This document shows, one piece after another, positions 42,093 through 50,276 of a stretch of 64,000 nucleotides of DNA. A program made the position numbers and the translations under genes. The stretch lies in the NCBI GenBank assembly GCA_963770995.1, contig CAVYRS010000001.1, forward strand, positions 3,224,001 to 3,288,000, read 5' to 3'. Below the pieces are notes generated by a model. That model worked only from the letters and a program-made list of their open reading frames with translations. It was not told the origin of the DNA and did no database searches. This DNA is from CAVSWN01 sp963770995. GTDB lineage: Bacteria > Acidobacteriota > Vicinamibacteria > Vicinamibacterales > CAVVIG01. Within the stretch, counting starts at the first letter, position 1; every line of letters starts with the position of its first letter.

Positions 42093-43019
42093 CTACTCCG
42101 CCCGCTCCACCACTTCGAGAAAAACGTCTTCGAGTGACGGCTGCACCGGCGCGATGCCTTCGACGCGGATGCCGGATCGCTCGAGCTGACTCGCGATGGT
42201 CCTGGGTTCGCCGCCGGCGCCGGCTTTCAAAACCGCATGGACCGAGGTGCCGAAGACGCTCGTCTTCTCGATCTCGGGCAGCGTGTCGAGCAGGCGCATC
42301 GCTTCAACCGGATTGCCGGCCTGGATTTCCACGATCGTTCGATCGGCGAACAGCCGTTTCAGTTCTCCGGTCGTGCCGAGCGCGGCGAGGCGTCCGGCGT
42401 GGATGATCGCGACGCGGTGGCAGTGCTCGGCCTCGTCGAGATAGTGCGTGGTCACGAGGACGGTGACGCCATCGCCGGCCAGATGATCGATCAGCCGCCA
42501 GAACTCGCGGCGCGACAACGCGTCCACGCCGCCCGTCGGCTCGTCGAGAAAGACAATACGCGGCTGGTGGAGGATCGCGCAGCCGAGCGCGAGCCGCTGC
42601 CGCCAGCCGCCCGCGAGGTCGGCGGCCTTCGTCCGTTCGCGCCCGTTGAGGCCGGCCATGTCCAGCACGAAGCGTCGCCGCGTCTCCAACGCTCGGCGAT
42701 CCAGTCCGTACACGCCGCCGAAGAAGCGGATGTTTTGATCCACCGTCAGCTGCTCATAAAGCGAGAAGCGCTGGGACATGTAGCCAATCCGCTGCTTCAC
42801 GCCTTCCGGATCGCGGCCGACGTCTATGCCTCCGACCTTCGCCACACCGCTCGTCGGCTTCAGCAGTCCGCAGAGCATCCGAATCGTCGTGGACTTCCCG
42901 GCGCCGTTGCTGCCGAGAAAGCCGAACACCTCGCCCTCGGCCACGTCGAAGGAGATGCCGTCGACGGCGACGAACTCGCCGAACCGTTTGGTGAGATTGG
43001 TGACGAAGATCGCGCTCAT
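42093..43019 (-). CDS. ABC transporter ATPase (second of the efflux operon)
   Basis: Walker A LGSNGAGKSTTIRML, Q-loop YMSQRFSLYEQL, a signature-like LAGGWRQRLALGCA (LSGGQ altered to LAGGW), Walker B IVFLDEPTGGVDA, H-loop VTTHYLDEAEH. The C-terminal 80 residues are the usual extension of YbhF-like ATPases, ending PSLEDVFLEVVE. The start overlaps the TolC stop (ATGA). Together with the other ATPase it corresponds to the two halves of fused YbhF, here as separate genes flanking tolC. Confidence 0.92.
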   Translation of the reverse strand: MSAIFVTNLTKRFGEFVAVDGISFDVAEGEVFGFLGSNGAGKSTTIRMLCGLLKPTSGVAKVGGIDVGRDPEGVKQRIGYMSQRFSLYEQLTVDQNIRFFGGVYGLDRRALETRRRFVLDMAGLNGRERTKAADLAGGWRQRLALGCAILHQPRIVFLDEPTGGVDALSRREFWRLIDHLAGDGVTVLVTTHYLDEAEHCHRVAIIHAGRLAALGTTGELKRLFADRTIVEIQAGNPVEAMRLLDTLPEIEKTSVFGTSVHAVLKAGAGGEPRTIASQLERSGIRVEGIAPVQPSLEDVFLEVVERAE

Positions 43020-44356
43020 TGACCAAGCGCGCGTGCCAGACGCGCGTCCGCGAGATGAACGCCGGCCATCGCCTGCGTCCGATCGAGCTCGGCCTGCAGC
43101 AGTGCGACCTGCGCGTCGAGCACATCCGTGCTGGTGGCGACGCCGGCCGCAAAGCGCTCGCCCAGCACGCGACGAGCCTCGGTCGCGCTCCGCACCGCAT
43201 CGGCGGCGGCGGCCACGGCCGCGCGCGACGACTCGGCCTCGGCGAGCCGCTGACGCAGTTCCACGGCGAGCGACGCGTCGACGTCCGCGAGCCGCGCTTC
43301 GACCGCGCGCAGGGCGGCGGCCGCTTCGGCGGCCTCGCTGGCGGCGCGTCCACCGTCGAACAACGGCCAGTTGACGTTGACGCTCGCGTCCCACGACGTC
43401 TTCCAGGCCGCCTCGCGCGGAAAGATGCGAGGGTTCGGCCTCGCGTAGTCCACGCCGCCGCCGACGGCTACCTGCGGTTTGCGGCCGGCCAACGCCGCGG
43501 TGCCCCGCGCGCGCGCGGCCGCGATGCGCTTCTCCAGCGCGGCCCGTTCGGGCCGCTGCCGCCGAGCCGTTTCGAGGAGCGCGCCGATCGACTCACGAAC
43601 CGGCGGCCCCGGCTGCAGCGGCGACGCGAGCTCGATGGCCGTGCCGGGCGCCGCGCCCACCAGGCGGCCGAGCTCCGCTTCTGCGACCTCGCGCGCCACG
43701 CGCGCCTGAATGGCCAGCATCCGCTGGCGCGACTGCTGCGCCTCCACCGTGAGCACATCATTCGGCGGAATCAAGCCGGCCGCGAGCTGGTTGCGCACGT
43801 CGCCGAGGTGGGCGTTGATCCGAACCACCGCTTCCTCGACCACTCGCAGCGATTCGGTTGTCGTCAGAAGCAGCCAATACGCGCGCGTGATCTCGAGCGT
43901 GAGGTCGGCGCGCACGACGGCGATCTCGTCCGCGGACGCGGTCGCCTCGATCCGCGCCGCGCGCTCGAGCGCATCGACACGTCCACCGGTGTAGACCGGC
44001 CATTGCAGATCGATCCGCGTCCAGTAGTTGTCCGGCACATCCGGATAGATATCGGTGACGCGCGGCGGCGGCCCCGGTTCAACCACGCTGAAGGGCGTCA
44101 CGTGATTCGTGCGCGTATAACCAGCCTGCGCGGCCAGCAGCGGCATCGCCGCCGCGTGGCGCTCGTCGGCGATCGCGTCGGCGGTTTCCTTCCGTGCGGT
44201 GGCTTCCGCGATCCGGTGGCTGGTGGTCAGTCCGCGAGTGATGGCTTCTTCGACGGTGAGCCGCAGAGGGGAATTAGCAGTCTGAGCGTGAAGCGACGTA
44301 CTCACCCCGAGGTTCATGAGCAGCCACGAAAGCACGAAAGCACGAAAAGGAACCAT
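43016..44356 (-). CDS. TolC-family outer-membrane efflux protein
   Basis: Two homologous halves of long coiled-coil helices (about 35-230 and 250-445) typical of OEP proteins, with LTVEEAITRGLTTSHRIAEA near the start and FAAGVATSTDVLDAQVALLQ in the second half. It forms the outer-membrane duct for the HlyD-ABC pump. The ATG at 44356 gives the signal peptide MVPFRAFVLSWLLMNLGVST; strikingly, FRAFVLSW is encoded by a CACGAAAG repeat arm (44322-44350). Upstream in-frame residues are repeat-derived and rejected. Confidence 0.9.
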   Translation of the reverse strand: MVPFRAFVLSWLLMNLGVSTSLHAQTANSPLRLTVEEAITRGLTTSHRIAEATARKETADAIADERHAAAMPLLAAQAGYTRTNHVTPFSVVEPGPPPRVTDIYPDVPDNYWTRIDLQWPVYTGGRVDALERAARIEATASADEIAVVRADLTLEITRAYWLLLTTTESLRVVEEAVVRINAHLGDVRNQLAAGLIPPNDVLTVEAQQSRQRMLAIQARVAREVAEAELGRLVGAAPGTAIELASPLQPGPPVRESIGALLETARRQRPERAALEKRIAAARARGTAALAGRKPQVAVGGGVDYARPNPRIFPREAAWKTSWDASVNVNWPLFDGGRAASEAAEAAAALRAVEARLADVDASLAVELRQRLAEAESSRAAVAAAADAVRSATEARRVLGERFAAGVATSTDVLDAQVALLQAELDRTQAMAGVHLADARLARALGQ

Positions 44357-44389
44357 CTTTGGGTTTCGTGTTTTCGTGTTTTCGTGGCG
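44322..44389. repeat. CACGAAAG-type inverted repeat island overlapping the tolC start
   Basis: Left arm CCACGAAAGCACGAAAGCAC and right arm TTTCGTGTTTTCGTGTTTTC; the loop holds the tolC ATG (44354-44356 on the minus strand). Same family as 10784-10868 and 51275-51357. Confidence 0.8.
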
Positions 44390-44396
44390 GATCCTG

Positions 44397-45329
44397 TTAA
44401 TGGTCGGCATGCGTTTCCTCGTGTAGCCGCGCGATGAACACATCCTCGAGCGACGTCGTGATCGGCCGGACGCTGGCCGCGTCGAGGCCGGCGGCGGTCA
44501 GCCGGGACGACAGCAGCTGCGCCGCTTCGGCGCCTGCACGATCCATCCGCACGTGCGCCCGCTCGCCGAACATCTGCACGTCGCTGACGCCGTCGATGCG
44601 CGCGATGACCTCGGGCGCGCGCCGATGGTCGGCGACGATGACCTCGAAGAGCGCGCCGGGCAGCGTGGACCGCAGGGCGTCCGGCCGATCGAGCGCGAGT
44701 AATCGGCCCTGGTGCAGCAGCGCGACACGGGCGCAGCGCTCGGCTTCGTCCAGATACGGCGTCGCCATCACGATCGTGATGCCCTGGGAGAGGAATTCCG
44801 CCAGCAGCTTCCAGAATTCCCGTCGCGACACGGGGTCGACACCAGTCGTCGGCTCGTCGAGCACGAGCAGCGCCGGCTCGTGAACGAGCGTGCACGCCAG
44901 CGCCAGTTTTTGTTTCATGCCGCCCGACAAACGGTCCGCGAGCCGCGTCCGGTGCGGCGCAAGCTGCGTGAGCTCGAGGAGTCGATCGCGCCGCGATCGG
45001 TAGTCGCGGACGCCGTGGATCTCGGCGAAGAACGCGATGTTCTCGTCCACGCTCAGGTCGCCGTAAAGACTGAACCGCTGCGAGAGATACCCGACCGACG
45101 CCGTCAGTTTCCGATGATCGCGGCGCGGGTCGAAGCCAAGCACGCGAATCGTGCCGGCATCCGCGCGCAGCAGGCCGCAGACCAGCCGGATGGTCGTTGT
45201 CTTGCCGGCGCCGTCGGGGCCGATCAGACCGAACATTTCCCCGCGGCCGATCGACAGGCTCAACTCCTGCACGGCCGTCGTCGCGCCGTAGCGCTTTGTC
45301 ACGCGATCGACGGTCACGACGTCGGCCAC
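44397..45329 (-). CDS. ABC transporter ATPase (first of the efflux operon)
   Basis: Complete motifs: Walker A IGPDGAGKTTTIRLV, Q-loop YLSQRFSLYGDL, signature LSGGMKQKLALACTLV, Walker B LLVLDEPTTGVDP, and a C-terminal PEVIARIDGV to TSLEDVFIARLHEE extension as in DrrA/YbhF proteins. Here the switch position reads ATPYLDEAE rather than ATHYLDEAE, so the usual H-loop histidine is replaced by proline, which would weaken hydrolysis. The companion ATPase keeps its H-loop but has an altered signature motif, so a heterodimer with one good composite site is plausible. It starts one base after the HlyD stop. Confidence 0.92.
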   Translation of the reverse strand: MADVVTVDRVTKRYGATTAVQELSLSIGRGEMFGLIGPDGAGKTTTIRLVCGLLRADAGTIRVLGFDPRRDHRKLTASVGYLSQRFSLYGDLSVDENIAFFAEIHGVRDYRSRRDRLLELTQLAPHRTRLADRLSGGMKQKLALACTLVHEPALLVLDEPTTGVDPVSRREFWKLLAEFLSQGITIVMATPYLDEAERCARVALLHQGRLLALDRPDALRSTLPGALFEVIVADHRRAPEVIARIDGVSDVQMFGERAHVRMDRAGAEAAQLLSSRLTAAGLDAASVRPITTSLEDVFIARLHEETHADH

Positions 45330-45330
45330 G

Positions 45331-46521
45331 TCAGCGTCCCTGGTCCCCGACGAACGGGATGTCGGCTTCGACCGGCATGCCGATCTTCAGCGTGCCCTCG
45401 CGGTTGTTCACCGAAACCTTCACCCGATACACGAGCTTCGACCGATCCTCGGCGGTCTGCACGTTGCGCGGCGTGAACTCCGCCTTCGACGCGATGTAGC
45501 TGACGGTCCCTGGAAGGCCTGCCCCACCGGCATCCGTGAACACCATGGCCGTCTGGCCGAGCCGCAGGCGCGGTACATCCGGCTCATCGACGTAGACATT
45601 TGCCCAGACGTGTTCGAGATCGGCGATAACGACGACCGGGGCGCGCGGCTGCAGCAATTCGCCGGGGTCGACGAGCTGCTCCGTGACGACGCCGGCGAGC
45701 GGCGCCGTGATGGTTGCGTCCGCGATCGACTTGTCGAGGGCGGCGATCTGCGCGCTGATGGCGGCCACGCGCGCCCGCGCGGCGGCCACGTCTTCACGCC
45801 GCGCCCCGCTGCGCAGGCGCGCAACGTTTTCACGCGCCGCCGTGACTCGATCGCGCGCGGCCTGGACGCGCTCCCTCGCCACATCCCGCCGCGTCACCGC
45901 ATCGTCGCGCTGCTTGCGCGAGCCCGAGTTGGACGCGAGGAGCGCCTCGAAGCGATCCACGTCGGCTTGCGCGGCGGCCAGCTCCGCTTCGGCGGCACGG
46001 ACCTCGGCCTCGGCGGTCGCGCGCTGCGCTTCGGCCTGACGGATGTCTTCGGGCCGCGCGCCGGCCAGCAGGAGGCGAAGCTGGGCGTCGGCCTGATCGC
46101 GCTCGGCCTTCACGCGCAACAGCGCGAGCTGTGCGTCGGCGGTGTCGAGCTTCGCGATGAGATCGCCCGCCTTGACGTGATCGCCTTCGGCCACGCGCAG
46201 TTCGACGAGCCGGCCGCCCACTGGAGCCGCCGCCCGCACCTCGGTGGCTTCCACCTGGCCGGACACCCGAACGCGATCGGCGGGCGGCTTCTCGGCGCAG
46301 GACGCCAGGAGCGCCATCACCGAGACTGCGATGGCCCGCGTGAGCGGTCCTTGGTTCTTGGTTCTTGGTTCTTCGTCCGTCCGTGGTCCCGGGTCCTTCG
46401 TCCGAAACACGGGATCAAGGACCAGGGACCAAGGACGGACCAAGGACCGGGGACGGACCAAGGACCGAGGACGGACAAGGGACCAGGAACCAAGGCCGAA
46501 GGACGAAGGAGCATTTCTCAT
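45331..46521 (-). CDS. HlyD-family membrane fusion lipoprotein with a repeat-encoded N-terminus
   Basis: Periplasmic adaptor: lipoprotein-like signal AVSVMALLASC, then a barrel/lipoyl half motif (GGRLVELRVAEGDHVKAGDL), a long coiled coil (about 145-270) and the second lipoyl half IADATITAPLAGVVTEQLVD with a beta-barrel (LPGTVSYIASKAEFTPRNV). The ATG at 46521 overlaps the TetR stop (ATGA), which argues for this start; but the first 60 or so residues after it (SLVRPRSLVRP and TKDPGPRTDEEP) are encoded by an inverted repeat island that separates the start codon from the lipobox. Export of this form is doubtful unless an internal start is used. Confidence 0.82.
   Translation of the reverse strand: MRNAPSSFGLGSWSLVRPRSLVRPRSLVRPWSLVLDPVFRTKDPGPRTDEEPRTKNQGPLTRAIAVSVMALLASCAEKPPADRVRVSGQVEATEVRAAAPVGGRLVELRVAEGDHVKAGDLIAKLDTADAQLALLRVKAERDQADAQLRLLLAGARPEDIRQAEAQRATAEAEVRAAEAELAAAQADVDRFEALLASNSGSRKQRDDAVTRRDVARERVQAARDRVTAARENVARLRSGARREDVAAARARVAAISAQIAALDKSIADATITAPLAGVVTEQLVDPGELLQPRAPVVVIADLEHVWANVYVDEPDVPRLRLGQTAMVFTDAGGAGLPGTVSYIASKAEFTPRNVQTAEDRSKLVYRVKVSVNNREGTLKIGMPVEADIPFVGDQGR
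46346..46515. repeat. TTGGTTC / GGACCAA inverted repeat island inside the hlyD 5' end
   Basis: One arm of TTCTTGG and CGTCCGTGGTCC units, the other of ACCAAGGACGGACCAAGGAC and related units. Read on the minus strand in the HlyD frame it gives a Pro/Arg/Ser-rich stretch without stops. Confidence 0.75.
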
Positions 46522-47135
46522 AGCGTTGCAGCGAACGCGCGTCGCGTCGCCTCCTGCACATGCGCGACGAAATCGGCCAGCGACGGCGCGCGCATGTCGA
46601 TCACCTGAAGGTCGGACAACTCGTGGCGAATCGGCGCGCCCGCCAGGAAGAACACGATGGGGGCGAGCATGCTGAAGTACGCGAAGACGGGATTGATCGG
46701 CCGGAACGCGCCGGCATCGACGCCCTGCTGCACGATCGCGCCGACGGCGCAGGGCACGGCGCCGAGCGCGGTCAGCGTCGCGCGATCGAGGTGCGCGCCG
46801 CCTTCGGCGACCTCGCGCATCATGATGGCCGGGAAGTAGGCGTGCTCGCCGACGAGGGCGGCCATGCCCGCGATCACGCGGTCCATTTTCTCGGCGGGGG
46901 TGAGGTCGAGCGCGGCAATCGCGCGCAGGCGCTCGGCTGCGAGTGAAAACATCTGGCGGAGGAGCGTGCGATACAGCCCCTGCTTGCTCTTGAAGTGGTA
47001 GTAGAGCATCGCCTTGTTCACCTTGGCGCGGCGGGCGATGCGATCGACGCGTGCGCCGGCGAAGCCGCGCTCCGCGAACTCCAGCGCCGCGGCGGCGAGG
47101 ATGCAATCCGGCGAGACGCGGGCCGGTCGTCCCAT
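46518..47135 (-). CDS. TetR/AcrR-family repressor of the efflux operon
   Basis: N-terminal HTH (about residues 8-55): ILAAAALEFAERGFAGARVD with RIARRAKVNKAMLYYHFKSK, the canonical TetR recognition helix. The ligand-binding domain follows. The ATG at 47135 is chosen because it starts MGRPARVSPDCIL; upstream frame sequence is antisense to the neighbouring oxidoreductase gene. A palindromic operator lies directly before the ATG. It heads the operon tetR-hlyD-ATPase-tolC-ATPase-permease-permease and probably represses it until a toxic ligand binds. Confidence 0.92.
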   Translation of the reverse strand: MGRPARVSPDCILAAAALEFAERGFAGARVDRIARRAKVNKAMLYYHFKSKQGLYRTLLRQMFSLAAERLRAIAALDLTPAEKMDRVIAGMAALVGEHAYFPAIMMREVAEGGAHLDRATLTALGAVPCAVGAIVQQGVDAGAFRPINPVFAYFSMLAPIVFFLAGAPIRHELSDLQVIDMRAPSLADFVAHVQEATRRAFAATL

Positions 47136-47136
47136 T

Positions 47137-47150
47137 ACTAACTGGTTAGT
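47137..47150. promoter_or_regulatory. Palindromic TetR operator
   Basis: ACTAACTGGTTAGT has perfect 6-base arms (ACTAAC / GTTAGT) around TG, two bases upstream of the tetR start and flanked by AT-rich sequence (TTAATATGAAC) that could hold the -10. TAACTAACNNGTTAGT-type palindromes are typical sites of TetR regulators of HlyD/ABC operons. Autorepression is the simplest reading. Confidence 0.65.
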
Positions 47151-47222
47151 TAATATGAACGGTGAGGCGATTGTCAAGCGGCGCCACCAGGCACCCCGGG
47201 CGACCCGAGTAGACTGGATCCG

Positions 47223-48116
47223 ATGAAAGTCGTCATCGCCGGCGGCACCGGGTTTCTCGGCCGGCCGCTCGCCGCCTCGCTCGCCGCCGACGGCCACGGC
47301 GTCGTCATCCTCAGCCGCGGCGCCGCGAACAACGGTCGCACGGTGGCCTGGACGCCGGATGGCACCGTCGGACCATGGGCCAAGGAGATCGACGGAGCGG
47401 GAGCCGTCGTGAATCTCGCCGGCGAGTCCATCGCCGCCAAACGCTGGACCGACGCACACAAGAAGCGCATCCTCGACAGCCGCGTCCTGGCCACCCGCAG
47501 TCTCGCCGCGGCGATTCGCGGCGCATCCACTCCCCCGCCGGTGTTCGTCAGCGGATCGGCGGTCGGCTACTACGGTCCATGTGGCGATGAGATCGTCGTC
47601 GAGGACACACGCGCCGGTTCAGATTTTCTCGCGAGCGTGTGCGTGCAATGGGAAGCGGAAGCGCAGAAGGCGGCCGGCGATCGGACGCGTGTCGTCTGCA
47701 TCCGCACCGGGTTGCCGCTCGAACGTGACGGCGGCGCGCTGCCCGCCATGCTTCCGCCGTTCTGGTTCGGTGCCGGCGGACCACTCGGATCCGGACGCCA
47801 GTACTGGCCGTGGATTCACCGCGCCGACTGGATCGCGCTCGTGCGATGGGCGATCGAAACGCCCTCGGCGGCCGGGCCGATCAACGCAACTGGACCGGCG
47901 CCCGTGACGAATCGCGACTTCGTCCGCGCCCTCGGCCGCGCGATGCACCGGCCCGCGTTCATGCCCGCGCCCGGGTTTGCGTTGCGACTGCTGCTCGGTG
48001 AGATGGCGGATGCGCTGCTGCTATCGGGTCAGCGGGCCGTGCCGACGAAAGCCGAGCGCCTCGGGTTCACATTCCGCTACAAGACCGTAAACGACGCACT
48101 AGCTGCGCTCTTCTAG
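47223..48116 (+). CDS. TIGR01777 family epimerase/oxidoreductase
   Basis: Extended SDR fold: VVIAGGTGFLGRPLAASLAA (nucleotide-binding GxxGxxG), VVNLAGESIAAKRWTDAHKK (the SulA/YfcH hallmark AGexia-RW), FVSGSAVGYYG with the catalytic Tyr, and a C-terminal DUF1731 region (FMPAPGFALRLLLGEMADAL, ERLGFTFRY). Length 297 is normal. Substrate unknown for the family. Divergent from tetR, with its promoter presumably in the operator region. Confidence 0.92.
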   Translation: MKVVIAGGTGFLGRPLAASLAADGHGVVILSRGAANNGRTVAWTPDGTVGPWAKEIDGAGAVVNLAGESIAAKRWTDAHKKRILDSRVLATRSLAAAIRGASTPPPVFVSGSAVGYYGPCGDEIVVEDTRAGSDFLASVCVQWEAEAQKAAGDRTRVVCIRTGLPLERDGGALPAMLPPFWFGAGGPLGSGRQYWPWIHRADWIALVRWAIETPSAAGPINATGPAPVTNRDFVRALGRAMHRPAFMPAPGFALRLLLGEMADALLLSGQRAVPTKAERLGFTFRYKTVNDALAALF

Positions 48117-48151
48117 TGGTTGTCTCTTAGCGTTTTTCGGATCGGTGTAGG

Positions 48152-48230
48152 ACGTGGGGTCCGCCTTTAGGCGGACCTACAGCGAGCGCAATCGTCAGTG
48201 CAGGTCCGGCTAAAGCCGGACCCCACGTAC
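48152..48230. repeat. Paired GTCCGCCTTTAGGCGGAC palindromes
   Basis: Left element GTGGGGTCCGCCTTTAGGCG (from 48154) and right element AGGTCCGGCTAAAGCCGGAC (from 48202) in opposite orientation, ending in CCCACGTAC as in the hisH copy. Located between convergent genes. Confidence 0.85.
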
Positions 48231-48277
48231 GACGATTTTGCGGCTCTCGGAGCGTTACAGCGAAATGGAAAACGTGT

Positions 48278-48964
48278 CTAGTTGGCGAGGCCGACCAGAA
48301 ACTTGTCGCCGGTCGGCGACAGCACACCACCTTCGGGCTCGAGCGTCACCGCCATGGCAACCGGCTTTGGCAATTCCGGTGACGTCGGGAACACGGCCGT
48401 CACTCGGCCGTCGCGATCCGGCGTCAGCAGCCCTGCGCTGATTGGCACAGGCTGATCGGTCAACACCCACAGTTGATAGACGCGACCCGCCGGGAGCGCC
48501 GGCAGATTCGACGCCGTGAACACCAGCCCCTGCGATCGACTCCAGAAGACGCGCGCCGAAGCAGACGGCGCGGCGGGCTGGCCTGCGAGGTCCACGCGCG
48601 CCGTGTCGGGCGACGCGAGCACCAACAGCTGCGCTTCGAGCGCCGTCACTCGACCGCGCGTAGCCGCAGCATACGAGGCGAGGCCGACGGCCAGCGCAGC
48701 CGACGCCGCCAGCGCGAACCGCGTCCCTTGCAACCTTCGCGGTGTTCGAATTCGGGCAAGCAGGGCGCTACGGACTTCTGGCGCAGGCGCAGACTCAACT
48801 GTTGTCAGGGCCAGAGCCTCGAGGACTGGTGTAAATCCGCGCACTTCGGCCGCGCAGACCGCGCACGCGGTCAAATGCGCCTCGAAAGCCAGCTTGTCGG
48901 ACGCGGGCAACGCGCCCAGCGCATACAGCGCCGGCAGATCCGCGAACTGTTCGTGCACCCCCAC
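48278..48964 (-). CDS. Anti-sigma factor, RskA type with zinc-binding N-terminus
   Basis: The N-terminal anti-sigma domain has HLTACAVCAAEV (His-x3-Cys-x2-Cys zinc motif, about residues 30-40) and ALYALGALPASDKLAFEAHL, one membrane helix (FALAASAALAVGLASYAAAT), then the extracytoplasmic RskA domain: VFWSRSQGLVFTASNLPALP, YQLWVLTDQPVPISAGLL and AMAVTLEPEGG. The GTG at 48964 is chosen because in-frame sequence further upstream is repeat-encoded (Arg/Leu/Pro). It is third behind an ECF sigma factor and a cupin anti-sigma factor on the same strand, so one sigma may have two regulators. Confidence 0.85.
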   Translation of the reverse strand: MGVHEQFADLPALYALGALPASDKLAFEAHLTACAVCAAEVRGFTPVLEALALTTVESAPAPEVRSALLARIRTPRRLQGTRFALAASAALAVGLASYAAATRGRVTALEAQLLVLASPDTARVDLAGQPAAPSASARVFWSRSQGLVFTASNLPALPAGRVYQLWVLTDQPVPISAGLLTPDRDGRVTAVFPTSPELPKPVAMAVTLEPEGGVLSPTGDKFLVGLAN

Positions 48965-48999
48965 ACTCGTTCTACGGCGCTCGACGTAGATGGGATGGC

Positions 49000-49047
49000 G
49001 GGGACGGAGGTTCAGGCGGGGACGGAGGTTCAGGCAGGGACGGAGGT
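49000..49047. repeat. 18-bp tandem repeat with GGGACGGAGGTT core
   Basis: GGGGACGGAGGTTCAGGC at 49000-49017 and 49018-49035 with a third partial unit to 49047. Same core and period as in the permease gene at 40097-40174. It fills the gap between the two anti-sigma genes. Confidence 0.8.
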
Positions 49048-49049
49048 GG

Positions 49050-49532
49050 TTACGCGAGCATTTCGGGGGGCAGATGCTCCTCGGGCGGGACGACAAGGAT
49101 CACCTGGCAGCCCTCTTCGGTGTAGAGCTCGCCGTGATCCGTATCGGCATCCGCGTGCACGAAATCGCCGGCAACGAGGCGGCGGCCGCACGTGAACAGG
49201 CTTCCCGACACTACGTAGCACTCTTCCGCGCCGCCGTGATGATGCGACGGGAATCGCGTGCCCGCCGCGACGTCGAAGAGCAGCGTGGCGTAGCCGCGGG
49301 CCTTGTTCAGTGCGAGCACGCGCATCTTGATGCCCGGAACCGGATGCGGCAGCCACTGGTCGTCTCTGGTCCAGTGGAACGTGAACCCGGCGGGCTCGGT
49401 CGACTCGTGCACGCGATCGAGCACCTTCCGCCGGAGGTCGGGACCCGGAGCGGATCCATCCGCCACGGCCGCCTCGGCCAGCGCCAGCGCCACGACCTCA
49501 TCGAACTCGACTGCGTCGATCTCGTTGCTCAT
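49050..49532 (-). CDS. ChrR-like cupin anti-sigma factor
   Basis: About 160 residues. The C-terminal half is a cupin with the metal ligands in FPSHHHGGAEECYVVSGSLF and a closing FVHADADTDHGELYTEEGC, as in ChrR-type anti-sigma factors; the N-terminal half (DEVVALALAEAA, LRRKVLDRV) would contact sigma but lacks an obvious Cys/His zinc finger. ATG 49532 starts MSNEIDAVEFDE, 14 bases after the sigma factor stop. ChrR-like proteins sense singlet oxygen or other oxidants through the cupin metal; the specific signal here is unknown. Confidence 0.85.
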   Translation of the reverse strand: MSNEIDAVEFDEVVALALAEAAVADGSAPGPDLRRKVLDRVHESTEPAGFTFHWTRDDQWLPHPVPGIKMRVLALNKARGYATLLFDVAAGTRFPSHHHGGAEECYVVSGSLFTCGRRLVAGDFVHADADTDHGELYTEEGCQVILVVPPEEHLPPEMLA

Positions 49533-49546
49533 CGCCCCGTCATCGT

Positions 49547-50095
49547 CTACGACAGTTGCTCGCGAAGCGCCATCATCCCCGATCGTATGCGCGTTTTGAC
49601 GGTTCCGAGCGGCAACTGAAAACGCTCGGCCAGTTCCGACTGTGTGAGCCCCTGGTAATACGCCTGCTCGATCAGTATCCGCTGCTCCGGCGGCAATACC
49701 TCGAGCGCCCGCTTGACGACGCGTTGCTGCTCGCTTTCCGCGGCTCGCATCTCGGGGTTGTCGCCCCCGCCGACCGAAACCGGCGCCGCCTCGACGGCCC
49801 GCAACCGAACGGCGTTGGATCGAAGCCGATCGATCGCGCGGTTGCGCGCGATGCGGACGAGCCAGGCCGCCGGCGACCCGAGCGCCACGTTGTATGTTTC
49901 GGCGCGAGTCCACACGAGCACGAACACTTCCTGCAGAACTTCCTCGGCCTCGCCTCGATCGCGCAGGATCCGCAGCACCAACCCGTACAACAGGCGGTTG
50001 TGACGGTCATACAGCTCCGCCACCGCGCGCTCGTCGCGCGCGACGATGCGGTCGAGGATGGCGATGTCCGTTCGAGTGTCGTCTCTGTGCTGCAT
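49547..50095 (-). CDS. ECF-family RNA polymerase sigma factor
   Basis: Region 2 (about residues 20-85: VAELYDRHNRLLYGLVLRIL, EAEEVLQEVFVLVW, IARNRAIDRLRS) and region 4 (about 125-180: LEVLPPEQRILIEQAYYQGL with TQSELAERFQLPLGTVKTRI) are complete. The ATG at 50095 (MQHRDDTRTD) is preferred; an ATG at 50206 would add 37 residues. The paired cupin anti-sigma and RskA-like anti-sigma genes lie downstream, fitting ECF sigma factors of the SigK/RpoE-ChrR kind. The gap to 50277 shows no gene. Confidence 0.92.
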   Translation of the reverse strand: MQHRDDTRTDIAILDRIVARDERAVAELYDRHNRLLYGLVLRILRDRGEAEEVLQEVFVLVWTRAETYNVALGSPAAWLVRIARNRAIDRLRSNAVRLRAVEAAPVSVGGGDNPEMRAAESEQQRVVKRALEVLPPEQRILIEQAYYQGLTQSELAERFQLPLGTVKTRIRSGMMALREQLS

Positions 50096-50276
50096 GTCCG
50101 ACTGCGAACTGACTCGAAGCGAAGGATTGTAACGTACAGGACCTTCAGCAGCGTGTCCAGTAGCCGCCGCAGGAGCACTCAATGTGACATGAAACGGATG
50201 AGCCAATCGCGTATGGGACCCTTTTTCGAAAGCGACCCTTCGGCCTGAGCATACGGCTCAGGTCACCCGATCGGAT

